Below are positions 1 to 7,090 of a stretch of DNA of 11,848 nucleotides, piece by piece (position 1 is the first letter of the stretch; the number at the start of each line of letters is the position of its first letter). Origin of the DNA: Chloroflexota bacterium. GTDB lineage: Bacteria > Chloroflexota > Chloroflexia > Thermomicrobiales > UBA6265. The DNA is taken from positions 1 through 11,848 of the forward strand of contig JAFAEA010000164.1 of assembly GCA_023424355.1 (NCBI GenBank), written 5' to 3'. Under the pieces are notes generated by a model. That model did no database searches and was not told the DNA's origin. It was given only the letters and a program-made list of their open reading frames with translations. The position numbers and the translations under genes are program-made.

Positions 1-385
1 CGAAGGTGTAACTGATTAGATCGTTTGCGATTTCGGTGATGGTGCCATCTGCCGAGAGGCGGGAGACCTTGCCGGTGTTGCCGCGCATGCTTACCGGTTC
101 GGTTGCTTCTGGGGTACCTTCGCCAACATTCAGGATGACTGGATCATCACCACCTGAACCGGATTCGGTGAAGTAAATATCAGTTCCGTCGATTTCAATG
201 AACCGCGGATCGAGGAGACCTGTGAGGAGCACCTGAGATTCCGGCCCTCCGGATACAGGGGATGCTTCCGGCGAGCTTTGCTTCGCCGAGGCGGTGAAAC
301 CGGTTGCGATTGCCACGCCGGTTCCCGCAGAAACGGCTCCAAACGTACGTCGATTCATGGATCGCTTGCCAAGTACATTGCCCAT
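1..385 (-). CDS. ScyD/ScyE-like Tat-exported protein, 5' part only
   Basis: The gene runs off the left edge; 128 residues are visible. I chose the ATG at 385 because a GGAG lies 10 bases upstream (396-399); the in-frame ATG at 358 has no comparable site. Residues 11-34 form a twin-arginine signal (NRRTFG, then a small hydrophobic stretch ending TASA), followed by a Ser/Pro linker SSPEASPVSGG. The mature part reads TGLLDPRFIEIDGTDIYFTE, then ESGSGG, then RGNTGKVSRLSADGTITEIA. That order (GL..PR, Y..E.G.GG, GNTG.V.R....G) matches the N-terminus of the ScyD/ScyE family, secreted beta-propeller-type proteins. The family is named after cyanobacterial scytonemin-cluster genes, but its wider role is not known, so no function is assigned. 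It follows the amino-acid importer ATPase gene on the same strand after 142 bases, with no terminator seen between. Confidence 0.72.
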   Translation of the reverse strand, partial: MGNVLGKRSMNRRTFGAVSAGTGVAIATGFTASAKQSSPEASPVSGGPESQVLLTGLLDPRFIEIDGTDIYFTESGSGGDDPVILNVGEGTPEATEPVSMRGNTGKVSRLSADGTITEIANDLISYTF

Positions 386-527
386 TACGTATGTTCTCCG
401 TTGCACTATAACGAACCGCGGCAAGCAGGGAGTCCTGCCACGAACAAGGTTGTAGGTACTAATCGGAGTGTAACAGTATCTGCAAGCTGTGCAACATAAT
501 ATTGTCAGTGATCTTGATTGTGTTCTT

Positions 528-1268
528 TTATAGTGCAGACATCACTCGCTCGAGGAAGTGTTTGGTTCGTTCATGTTGCGGATTGCTGAAAAACGTATCT
601 GGCGCGCCTTGTTCCACTATCACCCCGCCATCCAGGAACACCACATTATCGGCGATTTGGCGGGCAAACCCCATCTGGTGGGTGGCCATAACCATGGTCA
701 TACCAAGTGATTTCAGTTCGATGATGATATCCATCACTTCGCCGACCATTTCCGGATCGAGCGCGCTGGTGACCTCATCCAGAAGCAGCACCTCTGGCTG
801 CATGGCCAGCGCGCGGATAATGGCGATGCGCTGCTGCTGACCACCGCTCAATCGATCCGGGTATTCCAGCGCCTTGTCCTGCAAGCCGAAGCGCTTGAGC
901 AGCTCACGCGCGCGATCTTCGGCTTCGCTCTTGTTGGCACCGCGCACATTGTTTGGTGCCAGCGTGATGTTCTTCAGCACATTCATATGCGGGAAGAGGT
1001 TGTAACTCTGGAACACCATGCCCACGCGGGCGCGGATGGCATCGGCATCCTTCTGGCTCAATGCCAAATCGGTATCTTTCAACCAAATCGAACCGTGCTG
1101 AATTTCTTCGAGCAGATTGGTGCAACGCAACAATGTGCTCTTGCCACAACCGGATGCCCCGATAAGACAGGTGACGGAGTGCTCGGGAATATTCAGATTC
1201 ACATTCCGCAGCACCAGGTTTTGTCCATAGGCCTTGTACACGGATTGGTAACGCAGCAAATCGGTCAC
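528..1268 (-). CDS. polar amino-acid ABC importer, ATP-binding protein (GlnQ-type)
   Basis: This 246-residue protein is full length for the GlnQ/HisP/ArtP family of cytoplasmic ATPases that power polar amino-acid import. Visible motifs are Walker A GASGCGKST (37-45), the Q-loop at VFQSYNLFPH (Gln87), signature LSGGQQQR (140-147), Walker B LLLDEV with DEVTSALDPE (161-173), and the switch His197 in MATHQ. Walker B carries Val where Pro is commoner (DEPTSALD), a tolerated variant. The ATG at 1268 overlaps the permease stop as ATGA, so the two are translationally coupled and form one transporter. The true substrate cannot be read from the ATPase. No terminator hairpin is visible after its TAA stop. 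Confidence 0.95.
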   Translation of the reverse strand: MTDLLRYQSVYKAYGQNLVLRNVNLNIPEHSVTCLIGASGCGKSTLLRCTNLLEEIQHGSIWLKDTDLALSQKDADAIRARVGMVFQSYNLFPHMNVLKNITLAPNNVRGANKSEAEDRARELLKRFGLQDKALEYPDRLSGGQQQRIAIIRALAMQPEVLLLDEVTSALDPEMVGEVMDIIIELKSLGMTMVMATHQMGFARQIADNVVFLDGGVIVEQGAPDTFFSNPQHERTKHFLERVMSAL

Positions 1269-2140
1269 GCTACACCTCCCATCTGCATGCGAGCAGCCGA
1301 GCGTCTCAACAACCAGTCAGTGAATCGCGCCAACGGAATCGTGATCGCTATGAACAGCAGTGCTGCTACGACATAGCTGGAGTAGTTGAAGTTCAGAGCG
1401 GAGTAGATCTGCGATTGGCGGGTGGCTTCCAGTGGACCGATGGTGGATACAAGTGCGGTCTCTTTCTGTAGCGAAACAAACCCACTGATAAGTGGCGGAA
1501 TCACTGCTTTGATTCCCTGTGGCAACACCACGAAACGGAATGTCTGGAAGTTGCTGAGTCCAAGGGACCGTGCTGCCGCTCGCTGACTCGGGTGCACGCT
1601 CTCGATGCCGGCGCGGAAGGTCTCCGCCGTGTACGCCGCTGACGTGATGATACAGGCTGTGGTGCCCCAGAACACCGGCGAGTTTGGGAGCCAATCGATG
1701 CGCAGGCCCGGCATGCCGAAGCCCAGCATCATGATCACCAGCAAGGCTGGCGCTCCGCGGAAGAGATCGATGTAGGCGATCGCCAATGTGCGAATCGGAA
1801 ACATCACGGGGTTCTTGCCGATGCGGATGAGTGCGAGCAGAAGTCCCAATGCCAGCACAATCGGCTCGGCGATGAGGAACATTTTGATGTTGAGCTTGAA
1901 GCCATCCCAAACCTTGGGCCATGCGGCCTTCATATCCGGCTTGCTGAAGAAAGCCTGTTTTACGGCATCCCAGCCTTCCGATTGGGAAATCAGGAACGCC
2001 AGACCGGTGAAGATCACTATGGTGCTGAGAATCGCGATGATGAGTGATCTAAGCACACCTGGCTTTTGCCAGAATTGCTTCGGCTTCAGAAGTTGTGCCA
2101 CTTCCTGATCGGTCAATGGCGGAGTAGGAATGCTAGACAT
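1265..2140 (-). CDS. polar amino-acid ABC importer, permease
   Basis: This is a 291-residue inner-membrane permease of the polar amino-acid (PAAT, His/Glu/Gln/Arg) ABC family. A soluble N-terminal stretch of about 30 residues precedes a first membrane segment at about 32-51. Further hydrophobic segments lie at about 86-105, 117-141, 156-175 and 257-275. The cytoplasmic EAA-type loop that docks on the ATPase is RAAARSLGLSNFQTFRFVVLPQ (residues 187-208), followed by KAVIPPLISGFVSLQKETALVS, typical of the family. The frame is open upstream to an ATG at 2188, but that start would lie inside the terminator hairpin of the gene before it and has no ribosome site. The ATG at 2140 has GGAG 11 bases upstream, so I used it. 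It overlaps the ATPase gene by ATGA. The matching binding protein is probably the one at 4121-4984. Confidence 0.92.
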   Translation of the reverse strand: MSSIPTPPLTDQEVAQLLKPKQFWQKPGVLRSLIIAILSTIVIFTGLAFLISQSEGWDAVKQAFFSKPDMKAAWPKVWDGFKLNIKMFLIAEPIVLALGLLLALIRIGKNPVMFPIRTLAIAYIDLFRGAPALLVIMMLGFGMPGLRIDWLPNSPVFWGTTACIITSAAYTAETFRAGIESVHPSQRAAARSLGLSNFQTFRFVVLPQGIKAVIPPLISGFVSLQKETALVSTIGPLEATRQSQIYSALNFNYSSYVVAALLFIAITIPLARFTDWLLRRSAARMQMGGVA

Positions 2141-2171
2141 GTGGCCGGCAACTCCGGGAGGGTGATGCATG

Positions 2172-2214
2172 AAAAATGGAAACCGCATCGCTGCAGCGCG
2201 ACGCGGTTTCCATT
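2172..2214 (-). terminator. rho-independent terminator after the PQQ-propeller gene
   Basis: On the minus strand a perfect stem ATGGAAACCGC / GCGGTTTCCAT (2203-2213 with 2176-2186, plus one more A-T pair at the base) encloses a 16-base loop that is itself partly palindromic (CGCTGCAGCG). It is followed by a run of five T (2176 to 2172). It begins 44 bases after the TAG of the PQQ gene and ends 31 bases before the permease start. Confidence 0.82.
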
Positions 2215-2257
2215 GTACCGTGATTAAGGTTTTGCCTACGCTTTACGCGGGAATTAG

Positions 2258-3904
2258 CTATCCCAGCTTGTAGGCGACCAACCGGGCTGCCGGTTCGAAG
2301 TCCTCAGTCTCGGCAGATGGAATCGCAGGTCCGCCTGCCGGCACATAGAGGTAGTCTCCAGAAATTGCGAGCGGAGCGTTGAGTCCAGCGGTGGTCTGAG
2401 CGCTCCATACCAGGCTGCCATCGGCGGTGCTGTATGCGCGCACGCGACCGTCAAGCGTTCCGGTAAAGACGAGATCGTTCACCACAGTTGCGGCAGCGAG
2501 AGCCCCGGAAACAATGGGAATCTCCCAGATCTTGCTGCCATCAGTAGCATCCAGTGCCGCAAGGGCGCCGGTTGCTTCGCTAAAGGCAAAACCGCCTTCA
2601 ATACCTACTGGTGTGTAGACCGTTGGCAATTCGAGAATCGCCGTATATACCACATTGTTTGCATAAGCAAATGGAGTTTCTACGCCTCCAAGGGTTCCGG
2701 GCCACACTTCCACGCTACCTGCATCTTCCGGAACTTCCTGCAAATGCGCATTGCGATGAGTTCCCACCGGAGTGCGCCAGTGTTGAGCGCCTGATTCGGG
2801 ATCGAGCGCAACAACATACCCGTGCTTGCCCGAGGCGAAGACCAGCTCCCGACTGTAATCGTCGCCAAAATCTACGACACCGGTGACGACTAAATGAGTA
2901 TCCAGGTCGAAAATATCGCGACCGGTGATGTTCTCGTTCCAAATCAGCGAACCAGTGTCTTTGTCGATTCGAAGAACATTATTTGCATAGTCATTGTCGC
3001 CGGGGCGGCTGATGCCGTTCGGGTACTCGGCATCTCCAGGGTAGGGATAGATGTTTCCGATGGCATAGAACATCTCACCATCCTGACTGACTGCAGGTGG
3101 GTGCCAGAGACCGCCGCCGCCATGATACGCAGGGTGATCCCAGAGGTTGTCCTTGGTAGTATCGAAGTACCAGAGCAGCCCACCGGTTGTAATATCGAGC
3201 ACGTAGATCATGCCTCGCTTACCGGAGATTCCTGGCATTCCGTCTTCCGCAGTGCTGGCCGGGGTGTTGCTGACCCATACCTTGTTATCGTAGATAAGCG
3301 GTGCCATGCACACACCTTCGCCAGCAGGTCCGGTGATATCGCGTGACCAACGCTCTTCGCCAGTTGCCGGGTCGGCGGCAATAATCAGTCCGTTTCCAAC
3401 TGGATACACAATGACGCCGTATCCAACTGCGATACCGTTTGGTCCGCCGGATGGTACATCGGCACCGTAGGTATTGGTCCAGATTTCCTCACCAGTCTCG
3501 CGGTTGACGGCGTAGACGTTACTGTTCGCATCCTGGAGGAAAAGCGTGTCGCCGAGAATGATGGGGTTAGATACCAGAGCACCGTACGGAGCGCTGATAT
3601 TGATATCCATTGTCCAGGCTTCTGCCAGACCGGAAACAGACTCGGAGGTGATGCCGCTGCCGGTCACATTTCTGTCCTGAGCGAGATTTCGTCCCTCAGT
3701 TAGCCAATCCGTGTCAGCGGCGTTCTGGTATTCCGGTGGAATCGTATCGCCGGCCTGAATACCGGTACCAGGAGTTGCTTCCGCCTCAGCGGCGGGGGTG
3801 GCGTCCTGTGCCAAGCCCTGATGCGTGAGCAATCCGGAGGCACTCACAGCAGTGGCAAACGCCAATAGAGAACGACGGTTAAGCCGAGGATCTGCAAGAG
3901 ACAT
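2258..3904 (-). CDS. Tat-exported PQQ-type beta-propeller protein (quinoprotein dehydrogenase-like)
   Basis: This 548-residue protein is preceded by GGGAG six to seven bases before its ATG. Residues 1-32 are a twin-arginine signal (LNRRSLLAFATA, ending LAQ) followed by a Thr/Pro/Glu linker (34-48). The rest is a propeller: seven copies of the DxxTGxxxW-type blade motif are visible (near residues 134, 178, 237, 314, 368, 452 and 492), plus a degenerate first one at SGLAEAW (91-97). The middle resembles PQQ-dependent alcohol dehydrogenases: KRGMIYVLDITTGGLLWYF (229-247), AIGNIYPYPGD (281-291) and RDIFDLD (329-335). By analogy with methanol dehydrogenase, Asn284 and an Asp of 330/333 would be the calcium and catalytic positions. 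The adjacent-Cys disulfide of classical enzymes is absent; only one Cys (199) exists. It may be a periplasmic or extracellular quinoprotein oxidoreductase, or a propeller with no cofactor. It has its own promoter and terminator. Confidence 0.85.
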   Translation of the reverse strand: MSLADPRLNRRSLLAFATAVSASGLLTHQGLAQDATPAAEAEATPGTGIQAGDTIPPEYQNAADTDWLTEGRNLAQDRNVTGSGITSESVSGLAEAWTMDINISAPYGALVSNPIILGDTLFLQDANSNVYAVNRETGEEIWTNTYGADVPSGGPNGIAVGYGVIVYPVGNGLIIAADPATGEERWSRDITGPAGEGVCMAPLIYDNKVWVSNTPASTAEDGMPGISGKRGMIYVLDITTGGLLWYFDTTKDNLWDHPAYHGGGGLWHPPAVSQDGEMFYAIGNIYPYPGDAEYPNGISRPGDNDYANNVLRIDKDTGSLIWNENITGRDIFDLDTHLVVTGVVDFGDDYSRELVFASGKHGYVVALDPESGAQHWRTPVGTHRNAHLQEVPEDAGSVEVWPGTLGGVETPFAYANNVVYTAILELPTVYTPVGIEGGFAFSEATGALAALDATDGSKIWEIPIVSGALAAATVVNDLVFTGTLDGRVRAYSTADGSLVWSAQTTAGLNAPLAISGDYLYVPAGGPAIPSAETEDFEPAARLVAYKLG

Positions 3905-3986
3905 ACTACTCTCCCATGGTGGTATTTTTTGCCGCTATCCAGTGAACGATTACACCTTTGTCGGCAAGATTTTTTGACCTGCGGGG

Positions 3987-4016
3987 ATCGTATCAACGGT
4001 TCCGAATTTCTGTCAA
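3987..4016 (-). promoter_or_regulatory. candidate sigma-70-type promoter of the PQQ-propeller gene
   Basis: On the minus strand a perfect -35 TTGACA (4011-4016) and a -10 TACGAT (3987-3992) are separated by 18 bases, with transcription expected to start near 3980. It lies between the terminator of the binding-protein gene and the PQQ gene, with a leader of about 75 bases. The -35 is exact; the -10 matches four of six consensus positions. Confidence 0.5.
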
Positions 4017-4047
4017 CACCGTGTCGCTATTCGGATGAGTCTTTCAG

Positions 4048-4090
4048 AAAAACGGCAGAGGAGCGAGTCGAAACCGACTCGCTCCTCTGC
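4048..4090 (-). terminator. strong rho-independent terminator after the binding-protein gene
   Basis: A perfect 16-bp stem (GCAGAGGAGCGAGTCG at 4055-4070 against its complement at 4075-4090) closes a four-base loop, and on the minus strand is followed by two bases and five T (4052-4048). It begins 30 bases after the binding-protein stop codon. This is the strongest hairpin in the window and should separate the binding-protein transcript from the PQQ gene. Confidence 0.93.
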
Positions 4091-4120
4091 TGGAGTTCTG
4101 TTTACTTTTCTGCCGAGGTT

Positions 4121-4984
4121 CTACTCGGTGAAAAGCTTCATGTCTGGTGGCGGAGCCAGGTACTCGTCGTACAGGGCCTGCAGGGTGCCGTCGTTCTCGA
4201 GCGCGATGATGGCGGCATCGAGGTACGGAATCAGTTCGGATTCCAGATCGGTGACGAGGCCGCTGCCACCGTCACTCTTCACCGGCAACACACCGGCGAT
4301 ATCCATGCTCGGGAACTGCTCACCAGTTACATAGAAGGCGATCTGCAGATCCTGCAGGCCGGCTTCCACGGTGTCGTTCTCGAGGGCCGTCAAGGAATCC
4401 AGGTTGTTATCGAAAACCAGGATTTCCTGCTCCGGCTTGATGTACTGATCGAGGTAGCTGTAGTAAATGGTGCCGACCTGTGTGCCCCACTTGAACTTGG
4501 CGAGGTCTGCGAAGGTCTCGGCAGCCATCACCGGGCTGTCGTCCTTTGTGATAACGGCCAGCTGACCCTGCACGTATGGCTTGCTGAAGCCAACAGCGCG
4601 GGCGCGTTCCGGCGTGATACTCACCTGGGCGATGTAGGCATCGAATGGCTTGGGACCCGGAGCAAAGCTGTTGTTCCATGGGGTTCGGCCCCATTCCACC
4701 TGTTCCTTGGTGAACCCGAGCTTCTCGGCGATGGCGTAGATCAGGCCGCTCTCGAAACCCTTGCCGTTCGTCGGATCGTTATCCACGATCCACGGCTCGA
4801 ATGCCGGCTCATCGGTGTGAACAATGAACTTGCCGGCTTCCTTCAGAGGAAGCACGGAAGGATCGCCGATTTCTACGGAAGGAGTCGCACCAGGCGTTGC
4901 TACCTGTGCGCCCACTTTGCCGGCGACCATGGACGCTGCCACGGCACCACCGGAGAGTTGCACAAAACGTCGACGAGATGTCAT
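4121..4984 (-). CDS. Tat-exported polar amino-acid ABC substrate-binding protein (SBP_bac_3)
   Basis: This extracytoplasmic binding protein of the polar amino-acid uptake family has 287 residues from the ATG at 4984, with GGAAAGG upstream. A GTG six codons earlier is open but would fall in that ribosome site. The signal is twin-arginine (TSRRRFVQLSGG, residues 2-13), ending GAQ at 27, followed by the linker VATPGATPS. The mature fold begins GKFIVHTDEPAFEPW and contains DAYIAQVSITPERARAVGFSKPY (115-137). Arg127 in TPER is the family's carboxylate-binding Arg, and Asp212 in LQDL is in the position of its amino-group-binding Asp, so binding of an amino acid or similar zwitterion is likely. It is probably the partner of the permease and ATPase at 528-2140, although a separate gene lies between them. 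It has no lipobox Cys, so it would be released or held by other means. Confidence 0.92.
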   Translation of the reverse strand: MTSRRRFVQLSGGAVAASMVAGKVGAQVATPGATPSVEIGDPSVLPLKEAGKFIVHTDEPAFEPWIVDNDPTNGKGFESGLIYAIAEKLGFTKEQVEWGRTPWNNSFAPGPKPFDAYIAQVSITPERARAVGFSKPYVQGQLAVITKDDSPVMAAETFADLAKFKWGTQVGTIYYSYLDQYIKPEQEILVFDNNLDSLTALENDTVEAGLQDLQIAFYVTGEQFPSMDIAGVLPVKSDGGSGLVTDLESELIPYLDAAIIALENDGTLQALYDEYLAPPPDMKLFTE

Positions 4985-4996
4985 GGGAACGTACCT

Positions 4997-5151
4997 TTCC
5001 ACTGGATAAGGAGTGCATTCATCGTGGGCAGTTCGCCCGTATGCATCCTCATACTACCCGAAAGAAAGCGCCTGCGCCTAACGGTTTGCCTCACGGCTGC
5101 TTACAAGGCGATACATGGGGCTAGCTGCGGTGTCTGAGCCACTCTCAGGGG
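4997..5151 (-). promoter_or_regulatory. possible structured leader upstream of the binding-protein gene
   Basis: The 203-base gap between lysR and the binding-protein gene contains several short dyads: CTGAG-N5-CTCAG (5137-5151), GTATG-N6-CATAC (5039-5054), GGGC-N5-GCCC (5028-5040), and a TGCAT/ATGCA pair that would enclose the last one. I do not recognise a known riboswitch class. I see no convincing -35/-10 pair, although the gene most likely has a promoter here. None of these stems is long enough to be convincing alone. Confidence 0.25.
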
Positions 5152-5187
5152 ACAGGTTAGCACCTCCAGTTGTGGGCCAGCCGTCGG

Positions 5188-6105
5188 TTAACCTGATGCC
5201 TCGTTCCGGGTTCCAATCAACAGGTGAACCAGGCGATTGCGAACTGCGTTAGGGTGACTGTTTATCCGGGAAACCAGGTGAATAGGGAAATCGATGCGTA
5301 TGTTCTCACCGCAAATGCGTTGCACACTGCCAGCAGCCAGTTCATCTGCTATCGCACTCTCCTGCATAACTGCAAGACCAAAATCCGAAGCGAGCAGTCT
5401 CTTCTGTGCCGAGAGTCCATCAATGCGGATTACATGATCAGGGCGAATACCGTGCTGGTTCAACAATGCGAGCGCGCGTTGAGCCATGGGTTCGCCTGAG
5501 GAGCCTTCTCCAATCGGGAACATGATCCATGGGCATTGCGAGAGCGATTCCAGCGAAACATCATCCAGATTCAGCAGGCCGGTAGGGTTGGCGGCCACGA
5601 TGCTGCCGGTCTCCATCGCTATCAATTGGGATTCCAGCACCGGGCTCTTGCCTGGAAAGTAGCGAATGCCTAAATCTGCCTCGCCGTTTTCCACCAGTTG
5701 GCTCACCTCGTTACTTGTCCCCGTTTGAACCTGAAGTTGCATGGCAGGGAACTGGTCGCGGAACGCGCGAAGTGTTTGCAGTACCTGTGTGTTGGGGATG
5801 GTTCCGGCTATCGCCAGCGTCAGTCTCCCGGCCTCACCATCTCGCACCTGTTCGACTGCCCTGGTGCCTGCGCGGAGTTCTGCCAGGGCTTTCGTGGCGT
5901 GTGGAATGAATGCCTCACCCATGGCAGTTGTGTGGGCACCATGTCGTCCGCGCTCAAACAGGGCACCGCCGAAATCGGACTCCAGAAGGGCAATTCTCCG
6001 GGTCAATGCAGGCTGACTGATCCCGAGTTCTGCGGCGGCGCGCGTGTAGTTTTTGTGTCGGCATATGGCGAGGAACGCTTCGATTTCCGGGAAGTTCATA
6101 TCCAT
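5188..6105 (-). CDS. LysR-type transcriptional regulator
   Basis: This is a 305-residue regulator of normal LysR length. The N-terminus MDMNFPEIEAFLAICRHKNYTRAAAELGISQPALTRRIALLES is the family's winged helix-turn-helix (recognition region about 20-42). It is followed by the linker helix and a periplasmic-binding-protein-like effector domain from about residue 93 (RLTLAIAGTIPNTQVLQTLR) to the end. The frame is open to an ATG at 6213, but homology begins only at ATG 6105 or 6099, so I start at 6105. Neither start has a ribosome site. A -10-like TATACT (6107-6112, minus strand) would put the transcript start near 6099-6100, so a leaderless message beginning at the 6099 ATG is possible. The gene is divergent from the P450-ABM operon and shares a palindromic control site with it, so it probably regulates that operon and itself. 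Its inducer is unknown. Confidence 0.93.
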   Translation of the reverse strand: MDMNFPEIEAFLAICRHKNYTRAAAELGISQPALTRRIALLESDFGGALFERGRHGAHTTAMGEAFIPHATKALAELRAGTRAVEQVRDGEAGRLTLAIAGTIPNTQVLQTLRAFRDQFPAMQLQVQTGTSNEVSQLVENGEADLGIRYFPGKSPVLESQLIAMETGSIVAANPTGLLNLDDVSLESLSQCPWIMFPIGEGSSGEPMAQRALALLNQHGIRPDHVIRIDGLSAQKRLLASDFGLAVMQESAIADELAAGSVQRICGENIRIDFPIHLVSRINSHPNAVRNRLVHLLIGTRNEASG

Positions 6106-6124
6106 CAGTATAACTGATTGATAT
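6098..6124. promoter_or_regulatory. LysR-type operator: 27-bp imperfect palindrome with T-N11-A core
   Basis: The arms ATATC-c-ATCAG (6098-6108) and CTGAT-t-GATAT (6114-6124) are perfect inverted repeats apart from one position, around a five-base centre TATAA. The core T6105-N11-A6117 is the classical LysR box. It covers both candidate lysR start codons and a TATACT -10-like element, and lies 70 bases upstream of the divergent P450 start. This position fits autorepression plus control of the divergent operon, which is standard for LysR regulators. Binding itself is inferred. Confidence 0.72.
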
Positions 6125-6181
6125 GGCAATGAATTGCTATTGGACGTATGGAACTGCATGCCCCATGCTCGTAAACAACGT

Positions 6182-6188
6182 AAGGGAG
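6182..6188 (+). promoter_or_regulatory. ribosome binding site fixing the P450-like start
   Basis: AAGGGAG lies five bases before the ATG at 6194. It decides against the upstream in-frame ATG at 6134, which has no such site and would add 20 residues unlike any P450 N-terminus. Confidence 0.8.
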
Positions 6189-6193
6189 ACAAC

Positions 6194-7090
6194 ATGGCAG
6201 ACAACGTCATCACCGAAGTATCCGAAACGAGAGCAGTGCTTGGCGACGAGAGTTGGCGGGTTCGACCACTCGATGACCCGATGCAGCGAGCCTTTCAGGG
6301 CACCAAAGCGGGGGAGATCCTCGCCGCGTTTGCCCGTATGAGCGATGGTGACGCGCATGGACCACGAAAGCAGGCTGCCATCGAGCTCATCGGGAGCATG
6401 GATCGAGCGGAAATTCCCGGTTTGGCCCGGGAATCGATTTCCACCCTGGACCGTCCGACGCCTCATGATCTCCAGTTTATGGTTCCCGGCATGATCGTCG
6501 CCGGACTCCTCGGAGCTCCTGCAGAGGTTCGGGGTCCGATTGTTGAGCAGGTGCGCTCTCTGGTGGTCGCCATCCGTCCAGATGCGACACCCGATGCCGT
6601 GGAAAAGGCCGTGGTGGACATGGAGCGTGTGCTGCCAGCGTTCGTAAACCTGGCTGGATCCACGGAGATCGAGGTGCTCGCGAGCTATGTCTCCATGATA
6701 TTCCAGGCATCGGATGCAATGGCGGCACTTGTTGGCAATGCGCTGATCGCTTATTCCCATATGCCGGCGAAGAGTCAATCTTCTGGCATGGAGATCGTGA
6801 TGCGATCCATGACCGAACGCGTTCCCGTGCGGAACACCAAGCGATTTCAGGGGCAAACATCAGTCATCGTCGATCTTGAGCACGCACACACGCAGTTTCC
6901 AAAAGCCGGTTGGACGTTTGGATACGGTGCACACGTGTGCCCGGCAAGGAATCTGGTCACAATGATAGCTTCAGCCGTCATCGATCTCGTCATTGAGAGT
7001 GGGCATTCCGGAGTGCGGCAAACGGGCTGGGAGGCGGTGCCCAATGTTTGGATACCGATCCTTAAGGACCGTGGAGAGGACACACAATGA
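6194..7090 (+). CDS. short, divergent cytochrome P450-like protein
   Basis: At 298 residues it is about 100 shorter than usual bacterial P450s (about 400). P450 landmarks in order are: a helix-C-like FARMSDGDAHGPRKQ (46-60); an I-helix-like YVSMIFQASDAMAALVGNALIAY (165-187); PVRNTKRF (211-218), as in P450s with P-[IV]-Q-N-T-R-R-F; the haem-ligand loop FGYGAHVCPA (242-251) with Cys249; the L helix; and a terminal PNVWIPIL (283-290). Oddities: the I-helix AGxDT pattern reads QASDAM, keeping Asp174 but with Ala for the Thr. The K-helix ExxR is not recognisable, the nearest being ExxxR at 200-204. The meander between PVRNTKRF and the Cys loop is only about 23 residues. The haem loop has Ala where Gly usually follows Cys-x. 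Haem-thiolate binding is likely; normal oxygen activation is uncertain. The reading frame is intact and overlaps the ABM gene by ATGA, so it looks like a functional variant rather than a pseudogene. Confidence 0.78.
   Translation: MADNVITEVSETRAVLGDESWRVRPLDDPMQRAFQGTKAGEILAAFARMSDGDAHGPRKQAAIELIGSMDRAEIPGLARESISTLDRPTPHDLQFMVPGMIVAGLLGAPAEVRGPIVEQVRSLVVAIRPDATPDAVEKAVVDMERVLPAFVNLAGSTEIEVLASYVSMIFQASDAMAALVGNALIAYSHMPAKSQSSGMEIVMRSMTERVPVRNTKRFQGQTSVIVDLEHAHTQFPKAGWTFGYGAHVCPARNLVTMIASAVIDLVIESGHSGVRQTGWEAVPNVWIPILKDRGEDTQ

Noticed and set aside
2141..2188. Longer permease start giving 16 extra residues (MRFPFF...)
   Set aside because: This start lies inside the terminator stem of the preceding gene and has no ribosome site; the ATG at 2140 has one.
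3929..3975. TTGCCG ... CGGCAA repeat followed by six T on the plus strand, resembling a terminator
   Set aside because: The stem is only six pairs with a 27-base loop and no plus-strand gene ends upstream of it.
3929..5137. Long open frame of 402 codons on the plus strand
   Set aside because: It lies antisense to the clearly homologous binding-protein gene, crosses the strong terminator hairpin, and its translation resembles no family; it is a shadow of codon bias.
5131..5151. CTGAGA-type motif suggesting a TPP riboswitch upstream of the binding-protein gene
   Set aside because: The rest of the TPP aptamer core (ACCTGA...GTAATGCCAGCGTAGGGA) is absent, and the motif is explained by a small CTGAG/CTCAG stem.
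6134..6193. Upstream ATG for the P450-like gene
   Set aside because: It has no ribosome site, while the ATG at 6194 has AAGGGAG at five bases.
6194..7090. P450-like gene as a decayed pseudogene
   Set aside because: The frame is uninterrupted, the Cys loop and C-terminal P450 block are intact, and the overlap with the ABM gene is precise; a functional short variant fits better, although decay of single motifs cannot be excluded.
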